Shown: positions 40,207 through 47,330 of the stretch, piece after piece
Layout of the letters: each line of letters starts with the position of its first letter
Position numbering within the stretch: the first letter of the stretch is position 1
Assembly (NCBI GenBank): GCA_021732745.1
Contig: JAKFUK010000004.1
Coordinates: 62,001-126,000, forward strand
Direction: 5' to 3'
Origin: Nevskia sp.
Lineage (GTDB): Bacteria > Pseudomonadota > Gammaproteobacteria > Nevskiales > Nevskiaceae
DNA length: 64,000 nt
The notes under the pieces: model-generated
What the model was told of the DNA's origin: nothing
The model's input: the letters and a program-made list of their open reading frames with translations, nothing else
Databases searched by the model: none
Translations under genes and position numbers: made by a program

Positions 40207-41922
40207 CTAGGTACCCACATTAGCCTTCAGCTTAAAGAAGCGGTCCTCCTGAGACAGCTCTAGAACTGTATTACTTGATAGAAAACCGTCCGGCAATCCA
40301 GGCAGCTTGTCGCGAAGCGTAGCCACAATGAATTGGCCGGAATGCTCAGAAGCTTCGGTGAGCAATGCTGTCATCTGATTTCCGTGAATGGACTCGATCC
40401 CGTCGTGACAGACAAAAGTCGGGAACGGCAAATGCTCATCCTCCAGAAATCGCGTATAGGCAAGATCAAATGCTGCTGTTTGCGACATCTTTTTCCCTGT
40501 GCCGACGTTTGCGCCCACCGCTGCAAGCTGGAATACAATCAAGTTCTTCTTTTCCTCGAAGTGCAACAAGTATTCTTCGCCATATAGCGACTTCGAAAGC
40601 TTGGAAAAATATCTATTGAAAACAGCCACTCTTTTGCTGAGTAGATCCTTTGCATTGGTGATGTGAGCTTGTGTAATAGCTAAGTTTTTTTCGATGGTGT
40701 CCAGCTGTGATCGCAGCTCCGTAATGTCCTCCAAGTCCTGCTCCAAACTGCCCAGTCGCTTGTATTTCTCTTGCAATTCAGCTCGGACGGAGATAGCTCT
40801 CGTGAAATCGGGCAGGTGACTGACTTCTTTGAGCTGCGCATTTTCTTGGTCTTGCAGATGCCGTAGCTGTTCCTGCAGGTCCTCGGCTCTCCGCGACAGC
40901 TGAATACGCTGGGTTTGAAGAAAGCGCCGCTTTCTACCTCGCAAATTCTTTATGAAATCTGATAGCTCGACCCAATCATGATGAAGGACAGGAAGAAATT
41001 TCGACGCTTCTTTGTAGATTATTTCGATCGCCTTGTGATCAATCCCCGCGTGTTCAGAATCAAGTTCGGCAATCGAAAGGTCAATCGACCAACCCTCGGA
41101 CTCTACATTTGCAAATGCCTCCGAGATCCTAGACGCCTTTGCGCGAATACCGGCTATAACATCGGCTCTCGCAGAAATTTCGGGAACCTCGACCATCGAA
41201 GGAATATTCTGCTCAATCGTCTGGACTTCGCTACGCAGGTGAATCAGAAGCTGCTGTAACTCGCCTTCCTTCCTACGCCGCGTATGTGTCTCAAGATCAC
41301 GAACTAGCTGTTTCTTTTGATTATCCAACTTAGGGCGAAGTGCCAGCACCTCGACATTCGTAAATCCAAATAGGAAAAGATGCACAGGCTCGTACACCGC
41401 CTCGCTCGTAAAAGCGCTTAAGTATTTCAGGGTGCGGCCCATCAAAATTGGCGATGATCTAACGAACTTTGGAATCAGCTCACGCAAGCTCGGCTTCTCA
41501 CTATCGATTCCAAACGCAATTTTCTTGATACCGCTTCGGTACTCTTTAATCGAGTGTTTTCGGATGCCGTCAATAAGGAACTGATTTGGCGGTTTCTTGC
41601 CCTTAGTGACGAACAAACGATTTAGAGTATGTGTCTTTCCGAGCGTGCAGACGCGTAGAACCGCGCGAACTTCGATTGCGCCATGTAAGTAATCAAAGAC
41701 TTCCTGATTGACCTTCTTAAACTCATCGTCTGTCCAGATGTCTGCACCCTCCGATCCAAGGCAGAAATCAATGACCCTCAAACAGGTCGTTTTTCCAACA
41801 TTATTTCCGGACTGTGTCGCGGATGCCGTTGGTGCATCAAGGATCAGATTGAGCCCATTTTTGAAGGTCACGACGCGGGCAATAGAGCCGCCGCGGAGTA
41901 TTGTCAGATCAATTAGTTGCAT
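40207..41922 (-). CDS. ABC-three component (ABC-3C) system ATPase, DUF2326
   Basis: 571 residues. SMC/RecN-like ABC ATPase: Walker A SGNNVGKTTCLRVIDFC near residues 38-54, two long coiled coils (about 215-255 and 320-435) and a C-terminal DUF2326 domain with FPTFVCHDGIESIHGNQ as the Walker B/D-loop region. ABC-3C systems, defined by comparative genomics, couple such an ATPase to a small middle component and an effector and are predicted to act in conflict with invasive DNA. It overlaps the middle component by ten bases. Confidence 0.85.
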   Translation of the reverse strand: MQLIDLTILRGGSIARVVTFKNGLNLILDAPTASATQSGNNVGKTTCLRVIDFCLGSEGADIWTDDEFKKVNQEVFDYLHGAIEVRAVLRVCTLGKTHTLNRLFVTKGKKPPNQFLIDGIRKHSIKEYRSGIKKIAFGIDSEKPSLRELIPKFVRSSPILMGRTLKYLSAFTSEAVYEPVHLFLFGFTNVEVLALRPKLDNQKKQLVRDLETHTRRRKEGELQQLLIHLRSEVQTIEQNIPSMVEVPEISARADVIAGIRAKASRISEAFANVESEGWSIDLSIAELDSEHAGIDHKAIEIIYKEASKFLPVLHHDWVELSDFIKNLRGRKRRFLQTQRIQLSRRAEDLQEQLRHLQDQENAQLKEVSHLPDFTRAISVRAELQEKYKRLGSLEQDLEDITELRSQLDTIEKNLAITQAHITNAKDLLSKRVAVFNRYFSKLSKSLYGEEYLLHFEEKKNLIVFQLAAVGANVGTGKKMSQTAAFDLAYTRFLEDEHLPFPTFVCHDGIESIHGNQMTALLTEASEHSGQFIVATLRDKLPGLPDGFLSSNTVLELSQEDRFFKLKANVGT

Positions 41923-42143
41923 CGGGTTATTTTGCCTTCTTCAGACAGCTCAATGGCGCTTAGAAGGTAGAGCCATGCCAGTGCCTGGACAGCCTGGGTT
42001 ACTGAGATTTCTGTTTTAGCAAGCTCAGTCATTCTCTCGCGCAGGTCCAGTAGATCAGCGCTTTCACGGGACAGCGCTCGCAGCGCTATCGCGCCCAATG
42101 CGTAGCCACAATTCCAAGGGCTTTGCTCACGCGGAAGTAGCAT
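41913..42143 (-). CDS. ABC-3C system middle component 6
   Basis: 76 residues, starting within the effector gene (17-base overlap) and ending within the ATPase gene. NCGYALGAIALRAL, VTQAVQALAWLYLLSAIEL and EEGKITRC fit the middle-component pattern in which a short winged-helix-like unit ends LxWLYLLgkIEL. It is thought to bridge effector and ATPase. Confidence 0.78.
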   Translation of the reverse strand: MLLPREQSPWNCGYALGAIALRALSRESADLLDLRERMTELAKTEISVTQAVQALAWLYLLSAIELSEEGKITRCN

Positions 42144-42747
42144 TCTTTGGCCTCTCCAGAACTACGCAGTCACAAATGGCATCTGCCACGATGAGTGAGA
42201 CCGCGAGGTGAGCGCATTCCTCTTCGATTGAGACGCTTTGCGATTCTGCGTATTCCTTCATTAGCCGCTTGACGATTTCCGAGATAAGCGCCGCAGAGTG
42301 CATGCGAGCAAAAGATTCTCGGTTTTCAGACGGGACACTTCCAGCCTTGCAGGCGTCGTCAAGGATCTCAGAGTAAGCGACCCCGGCCTTTCTATGGACC
42401 AATACGCGAGCGTCGCCGTTTCTCTGTTCGACGCCCTTGTAGGAGCGTTCCAATACCGCGAAATACTTGGTGTACTCAGTGATTATCCTGTGGTGGGAGA
42501 ACCCATTGAATTCAAGTTTTTGAACTATCTCTGGACGCAGCTCCCAGACCTGACCCGCAGCGTATTCAGAGAGTTCTTGTTCCGCGAAAACGGCAATTAT
42601 CTTACCGAGATAAGACGGCAACCGGCGCTCCAGTCGCTGCACGATGACGCGCGAACCGAGTCCGGCTTGAATATTGATGATGTCGCCGCTGTTGTCGCCG
42701 GCAATGGCGACAGACCCACTTTTCGCAACAACGTCGTTCGACGCCAT
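42127..42747 (-). CDS. ABC-3C system effector-side protein
   Basis: 206 residues from ATG 42747, which overlaps the upstream stop as TGATG. The N terminus has a Gly/Asn motif GSVAIAGDNSGDIINI, as seen in front of many conflict-system proteins. The rest is helical (SEYAAGQVWELRPEIVQKLEFNGF, EIVKRLMKEY) and resembles the C-terminal partner region of ABC-3C proteins. No nuclease or other catalytic motif is evident, so it may be the sensor or a membrane-acting effector with the 88-residue membrane protein encoded just before it. Confidence 0.68.
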   Translation of the reverse strand: MASNDVVAKSGSVAIAGDNSGDIINIQAGLGSRVIVQRLERRLPSYLGKIIAVFAEQELSEYAAGQVWELRPEIVQKLEFNGFSHHRIITEYTKYFAVLERSYKGVEQRNGDARVLVHRKAGVAYSEILDDACKAGSVPSENRESFARMHSAALISEIVKRLMKEYAESQSVSIEEECAHLAVSLIVADAICDCVVLERPKNATSA

Positions 42748-43013
42748 CACCCAGCCCTGTGGAAGATCTGAAAGAGCGCGAGTCCGATGGCAACAAGCTC
42801 GACGACGATTGCAACGATTGTCAGGATTCCATGCCCTGCGGCTTCGTTGGTTTGCGTGTTGGTAACTGAGCCCGAGTTGGCTCCGCCAATAGCCACGGAG
42901 TTTTTGGTCGCTGTGACTTTCACGTTCACCGAGGGACGGCGACGACGCCCCAGCCAATAGATCACACCGCCCAGAACCATCAGCGCGAAACTTACAAGAA
43001 AAATTTCCATCAT
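42747..43013 (-). CDS. Small two-helix membrane protein of the ABC-3C operon
   Basis: 88 residues. A membrane helix at residues 3-20 (IFLVSFALMVLGGVIYWL) is followed by RRRR, then a central soluble segment NSVAIGGANSGSVTNTQTN and a second membrane helix (ILTIVAIVVELVAIGLALFQI). Its central motif mirrors the N terminus of the next protein (SVAI.G.NSG..N), and the two genes overlap as TGATG. It looks like a dedicated membrane anchor or pore partner. I know of no named family for it. Confidence 0.7.
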   Translation of the reverse strand: MMEIFLVSFALMVLGGVIYWLGRRRRPSVNVKVTATKNSVAIGGANSGSVTNTQTNEAAGHGILTIVAIVVELVAIGLALFQIFHRAG

Positions 43014-43198
43014 TCCCCCTCAACGGCTTTTGTATTTTCAGCTTCTATGATCCGCAGATCGGAAATATGGAAGCTAACCCACGTCGCTTGTCGCAGAAAA
43101 GTCGCCCAGCGCAACACTGTCTCGATAGTACCGGAGCTGCTCACCTCCCGGTGAGCTAAGATTTTCGCCCAGTAGTGGCCGGGAATAGCCACCCTCAA
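43010..43198 (-). CDS. Possible small protein leading the ABC-3C operon
   Basis: About 62 residues if read from TTG 43198 (GTG 43192 is an alternative); no good Shine-Dalgarno. Its stop overlaps the start of the 88-residue membrane protein, which is the only argument for coding. The sequence (HYWAKILAHREVSSSGTIETVLRWATFL) has no recognised motif. It may be a leader peptide or non-coding. Confidence 0.3.
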   Translation of the reverse strand: MRVAIPGHYWAKILAHREVSSSGTIETVLRWATFLRQATWVSFHISDLRIIEAENTKAVEGE

Positions 43199-43375
43199 AA
43201 TCGAATAGCAGCTACGAATGGTTTGGCTCCTGAACGTCCGCTATTGGCACGTAGCAGTCAGTCAAACATCTGGATGCCGCGCGAGAAATGCCTACTCAAA
43301 CCGAATCGTCTGCACTTGATCGAAGGCGGTGAAGCTCGCCTCACACCTTTCGCTTGATGCTATTTACGGCGTGGC

Positions 43376-43888
43376 TCAGCGACTAAGGTCTGCCTTGATC
43401 GCTTTGAGCACCGAAGCCACTTCACGCGGCATCGACTGCGAGAGCTGATCCAGCACATCCAGCTTCCGGCTCAGATCGTCAATCGGCGCGATACGAGCGG
43501 CAATCGCCGCGAGTTCGACACGCAGGCTTCCTGCTTCACTATCCTTTGCCTTCACCGTCGGTTCGCGCTTGCCGGTTTTCTTGGTCGGAGCGGCGGCTGC
43601 CTTGTTCTTCGATCCCTTCTTGCGGCCGCGTCGCGGGGCGTCCTTGACGGCAACGGCCGCTGCAGCATCGGCCAGGCGATACATGACGTTCCGGCCGGCA
43701 CGCTCGGTTTCGACGAGGCCCTGGTCCTTCAACTTCTTCAGGTTCAGGAAGGCGCCTGCGCTCGAAAAGCCACCTTCAGCGATCAGTTCGGCGGTGGACT
43801 TGGTGCCGCCGTTCAGCAGGCTCAGGATCTTGGCGCTGACGCCGGTGACGCGGGTGCTGGTCGATTCAGCGCTGTCGTTTTCGGACAT
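43376..43888 (-). CDS. Winged-helix regulator with AT-hook-like basic linker
   Basis: 170 residues. The N-terminal winged helix (VSAKILSLLNGGTKSTAELIAEGGFSSAGAFLNLKKLKDQGLVETERAGRNVMYRL) resembles ArsR/MarR-type domains. A linker RRGRKKGSKNK with AT-hook flavour and a C-terminal helical segment (IAARIAPIDDLSRKLDVLDQLSQSMP) follow. It is probably a transcriptional or nucleoid-associated protein of the island. A near-perfect palindrome at 43924-43941 overlaps its likely promoter. Confidence 0.72.
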   Translation of the reverse strand: MSENDSAESTSTRVTGVSAKILSLLNGGTKSTAELIAEGGFSSAGAFLNLKKLKDQGLVETERAGRNVMYRLADAAAAVAVKDAPRRGRKKGSKNKAAAAPTKKTGKREPTVKAKDSEAGSLRVELAAIAARIAPIDDLSRKLDVLDQLSQSMPREVASVLKAIKADLSR

Positions 43889-43923
43889 GGAGTTCTTCTA
43901 GGTGTGGAGGAGCTTAGATTCTA

Positions 43924-43941
43924 TACAAGTGTTCATTTGTA
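43924..43941 (-). promoter_or_regulatory. Operator-like palindrome before the winged-helix gene
   Basis: TACAAGTG TT CATTTGTA, one mismatch between arms. On the minus strand it merges into TTGTATAGAAT, a plausible -10 region, 36 bases before the start codon. Confidence 0.45.
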
Positions 43942-44004
43942 CCCCCGGTCACCTTGGATGTGATCGCTCGCTTACTGTCGGATGGTCAAGATTAAACCTC
44001 TGAC

Positions 44005-44769
44005 TCACGCCGCCATCCGATGCTCGTAGTAAGGGCGTTCCCGGTCGTCGAGGATGGCGTAGCTCGCCTTCAGGTCGCCGCTCGGTTGCAGCCAAGCATC
44101 GATGTTCTGATGCTGGATCGGGATGATGCAGCGGTCGTGGCCAGCCTCCGCGACCTCCGGAGGCGGCTCGTCGGTGATGGCGGCGAACGACAGCAATTCC
44201 TCGCCGTCATTGCCGGTCCATCGTGACCACAGGCAGGCAATCAGCATGTCCTGACCTGCTTGGGGGCGGAATTCCAGAATTACGTTCTCGTCCTTTTCGT
44301 CCGGGGCGAGATCCCGGTTCTCTAGCCGGTGCCGGCTGACGTTTTCGTAGAAGGCGGAGGCCAGCATCAGTCCGTGGCTGATCCCGAACTGGCCTTTCCA
44401 GAATCCAACAAGGTTGTCGCGGCGAGCGTTGTAGCAGCCCGGATACTTGCTGTCATAGAACGTGGGCTTGCCAGCCGGTCGGCAGTGATAGCGCATCGGC
44501 TTCACGACCCGGCGTCCGTTTTCCCAGATCATCACCGGTGCGTAGTGCATCGGGAAGATCCGGGAATCCCGGGGTTTGGGTTCTGTCCGGGTGAGGTCGG
44601 CCAGCTTGCCCAGCAGCCATTCGACCTTCTCTGTGGCGATTCGCTGATCGGACCCCGCCTTCTTGGTGTCCTTCACTTGCAGGCTGCGTTCGGCATTGGC
44701 CAATCGTTTTCGCTGCTTGAACAACTCCTGCTGCAATTTCTCGGCCAGGGTACGGTCGTGCGCCAGGTT
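44005..44769 (-). pseudogene. SRAP (SOS response-associated peptidase/HMCES-like) gene, 5' end lost to IS insertion
   Basis: The surviving codons read LAHDRTLAEKLQQELFKQRKRL to RPYYEHRMAA. RIFPMHYAPVMIWENGRRVVKPMRYHCRPAG, CYNARRDNL, SAFYENV and AGHDRCIIPI are the core of the long SRAP subfamily, which senses abasic sites by crosslinking through cysteine 2. That cysteine and about 90 N-terminal residues are missing: the reading frame meets the IS end at 44770, and no SRAP start lies beyond the IS. The IS end supplies spurious upstream codons. Probably inactive. Confidence 0.78.
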
Positions 44770-44839
44770 TGACCTGCTGGTCGAATTTCGGACCACGTGA
44801 CGCTTAAGATTCTGGCTCCCGCCGACGAGCGAGGAGCAC

Positions 44840-45141
44840 ATGAAGCAGGCACGATTCACTGACGAGCAGATGGTTCGGATACTCCGGGAAGCGGATAGCG
44901 CCCGGTGGCCGCGGTTGCGAAGAAGCATGGCGTTTCGGAGCCGACGATCTACGCGTGGCGGAAGCGGTTCGGGTCGCTTGAGGCGATGGACGTCCGGCGG
45001 CTGAAGACGGTTGAGCAGGAGAACGCCCGGCTAAAAAAGCTCCTGGCGGAGCGGGACCTCGAAATCGAGGTGATGAAGGAGATCACGCGGGGAAAATACT
45101 TGGCGTGCCCGAGCGTCGTCGGGCGGTGGCTCATTCAGTGA
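44840..45141 (+). pseudogene. IS3-family transposase orfA with a one-base deletion
   Basis: ATG 44840 opens KQARFTDEQMVRILREADSA, then the frame is lost near 44901-44904. One extra C (giving AP and then VAAVAKKHGVSEPTIYAWRKRFG) would restore the usual helix-turn-helix. The second part continues in the shifted frame to 45141 (LKKLLAERDLEIEVMKEI). It is either a true deletion that inactivates transposition or a sequencing error. Confidence 0.75.
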
Positions 45142-45944
45142 GCCGCGGCCTGTCGCAACGACGTTCGTGCGCGCTGATCGGGGTGGCGAGATCGGCTCTG
45201 CATTACGAGTCCCTGCTTGCCGCGAAGGACGCACCGGTCGTCTCGGCGATGAAGGCGCTGGCCGCACAGTACCCGCGTTACGGCTACCGGCGCATCCGAA
45301 TCTTCCTGCGCCGGGAAGGCCACGCGATGAGCCCTGACCGTTGTCACCGGCTGTGGCAGCAAGCCGCGCTGCAAGTGCCCCGCAAGCGTCCACGGCGGCG
45401 CGTGGCTGCACGCAGCGACCGGCCGCAGCCACCAGCATCGCGGAACCATGTCTGGGCCTACGACTTCGTGTTCGACGCCTGCGCCAATGGCCAGCAACTC
45501 AAATGCCTGACGATCATCGACGAGTACACCCGGGAATGCCTGGCCATCGATGTCGCCGGCTCGATCCGCAGTCGGCGGGTCATCGACGTGCTGGCCCGCT
45601 TGATCACCGTCCACGGCGCACCGCGATATATGCGGAGCGACAATGGGCCTGAGTTCGTATCCAGGGCGATCCTCGACTGGATCGTGACTTCGGGCATCAA
45701 CACCGCCATCAGCGATCCCGGCAAACCTTGGCAGAATGGAACCGACGAATCCTTCAACGGCAAGCTGCGTGACGAGTGCCTGTCGATGGAGTGGTTCCGG
45801 TCGCGCGAAGAAGCGAAGGTGATCATCGAAACCTGGCGGCGGCACTACAACGCGGTCAGGCCGCATTCCAGCCTCGACTACCTGACACCCAACGAGTTCA
45901 AGGCTGCACAGAAACATTCAATCCAACAGGGCGCCAGTCTCTAG
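45105..45944 (+). CDS. IS3-family transposase orfB (DDE integrase domain)
   Basis: 279 residues from GTG 45105, overlapping orfA. HTH_21 region (QYPRYGYRRIRIFLRREG), then the rve domain with catalytic D in VWAYDFVFD, D in MRSDNGPEF and E in GTDESFNGKLRDECLS; ends YNAVRPHSSLDYLTPNEF. It needs OrfA, normally by frameshifting to OrfAB; the orfA defect likely makes this copy immobile. Confidence 0.92.
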   Translation: MPERRRAVAHSVSRGLSQRRSCALIGVARSALHYESLLAAKDAPVVSAMKALAAQYPRYGYRRIRIFLRREGHAMSPDRCHRLWQQAALQVPRKRPRRRVAARSDRPQPPASRNHVWAYDFVFDACANGQQLKCLTIIDEYTRECLAIDVAGSIRSRRVIDVLARLITVHGAPRYMRSDNGPEFVSRAILDWIVTSGINTAISDPGKPWQNGTDESFNGKLRDECLSMEWFRSREEAKVIIETWRRHYNAVRPHSSLDYLTPNEFKAAQKHSIQQGASL

Positions 45945-45976
45945 GTTCCACTGGTCCGAAAAAAGCCGGCAGGTCA

Positions 45977-46175
45977 GTATCACGGTAATCACGTCGCCAG
46001 CTCTGCCGACCGAGAAGCGCTCGTTTCTGCCTAGCTTCTAGTTCTCGCCGGAGTATTTTCACAGCAGCAACGTGCCCACGTTCCCCCGCTAAATGCAACG
46101 CTGCGGAACCTAGATTCCATACGGCCGGGCGACGCGCGTCGTGGGCGACAGCGCACTCATCTCGTCATGGGTTCG
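45977..46175 (-). pseudogene. Ankyrin-repeat gene remnant
   Basis: On the minus strand a frame without a start reads SAALHLAGERGHVAAVKILRR, one ankyrin repeat, then ELEARQKRALLGRQSWRRDYRD before entering the IS. No complete gene can be built. It may be the 3' end of an ankyrin-repeat gene cut by the IS. Confidence 0.45.
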
Positions 46176-46208
46176 AAGCGAGCGCCGTCCCGCAGCCTCA
46201 GTTCGGCA

Positions 46209-47330
46209 TTACAGCATCAGGTTAACTCCGCGCGATGCCCACTCGCCGCGGAACTCGGTCGCCGCTACACCAAGAAACTGAGATAACTTTCCAGGCTCGA
46301 GGTTGCGCCTGTGCGACAAGAGGTTGCGCACCTCCTGGAAGAGATATAGGACCTCGCGCTTGTGCCGCGATTCGGGGTGGCTTCCAAGAAAGTAAGCGGC
46401 CGGCCCCCACTCAAGGCCATCCGGTAGGTTGTCTGGCAGCGGGTCGCGTCCAGCTTCACCGGGCTTGGGCCGAGGCGGGTAGTGTCGGATCTTCTCGAGC
46501 ACCGGCATGAACTGACGAAGGAAGTCGGACCTCACCTCCTCCAGCGCCGGCATGAATTCGCGTATCTGGGCCTTCCAGATGCGTTGGCGCAACAGGCTGC
46601 TCGCCTTGCCGTCGCCGGCGGCGGCTTGACGTGCCAGCAGGGTTGATGGCACGAAGTTAGCGGAAGCATAAGACAGCACCGGCGAGGTTGCCGGAAACTT
46701 CAGCAGCGTTTGCTCGATCTGCAACATTTCCTTAGGAGACAGGTGTACGAGTTGCTCGATCAGGCCGTAGTCCGGGCCGCCCAATTCGAGGGCCAGAGAT
46801 TCCCAGTAGTGGGTCGGCCCCGGCCCTGGGTTGTCCTGGAATGCACGCGCGGCAGCAACATGCATCTCCACTGGACCGATCGCGTCCTCGACCTTCAGCC
46901 AGCAGTGGCGGTTGTCGGCACGCCGCGCGAGGCAGGCATCCGGCGGGCTGATGTACCAGAGCGCCACGCCATCCGGCCGGGCCTGCTGCGTCGACAGCTT
47001 CAGCAGGCGCTCGGTCCATTTCCGAATCTCCGGGCATCCTGTTTCGACTTGGAGCACGAAGTGGCGGAACTGGCGCCCGAGCAGCATCTCCTCGGGTGTC
47101 GGCGCGCTCGTGAGCTCCAGCGCGGCGGCAACCGCACCCAGTCCTCGCGAATGGCGCGACACCCAGCGCAACGTTCGCCCGCTGGAATCCACCAGCGCCT
47201 CCAATGCCGCGCGCAGCGGATCGGCGAAATCCGACGGTGGCTGGACCACGGGCACACCGGCCTGAAGCGCATTGGCCGCACTCACCAGGAGCTGCTGCGG
47301 CCCGGCAAGCGTCATCAGGAAGTCCTTCAT
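46209..47330 (-). CDS. Partner protein of the giant ATPase operon
   Basis: 373 residues. Its start overlaps the stop of the giant ATPase gene (ATGA at 47327-47330), so the two are translationally coupled. It is mostly helical; no catalytic motif is recognised. GPTHYWESLALELGGPDYGLIEQLVHLSPKEMLQIEQTLLKFP and VLYLFQEVRNLLSHRRNLEPGKL are its most structured segments, the latter resembling the RxxxxH-type helix of some HEPN-like proteins, though not enough to call a nuclease. It may be an adaptor or effector for the ATPase. Confidence 0.75.
   Translation of the reverse strand: MKDFLMTLAGPQQLLVSAANALQAGVPVVQPPSDFADPLRAALEALVDSSGRTLRWVSRHSRGLGAVAAALELTSAPTPEEMLLGRQFRHFVLQVETGCPEIRKWTERLLKLSTQQARPDGVALWYISPPDACLARRADNRHCWLKVEDAIGPVEMHVAAARAFQDNPGPGPTHYWESLALELGGPDYGLIEQLVHLSPKEMLQIEQTLLKFPATSPVLSYASANFVPSTLLARQAAAGDGKASSLLRQRIWKAQIREFMPALEEVRSDFLRQFMPVLEKIRHYPPRPKPGEAGRDPLPDNLPDGLEWGPAAYFLGSHPESRHKREVLYLFQEVRNLLSHRRNLEPGKLSQFLGVAATEFRGEWASRGVNLML

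Larger units (their letters stand above)
44770..45976 (+). mobile_element. IS3-family insertion sequence (IS407-like group)
   Basis: About 1207 bases. The terminal inverted repeats are TGACCTGC.GG at the left and, read inward from the right, TGACCTGCCGG, each followed by TTTCGGACCA. It carries orfA (frameshifted) and an intact orfB with DDE residues. No convincing target duplication is visible (left flank AGGTT, right flank GTATC), which agrees with later rearrangement. It cut a SRAP gene at its left, while its right side borders an ankyrin-like remnant. Confidence 0.88.
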
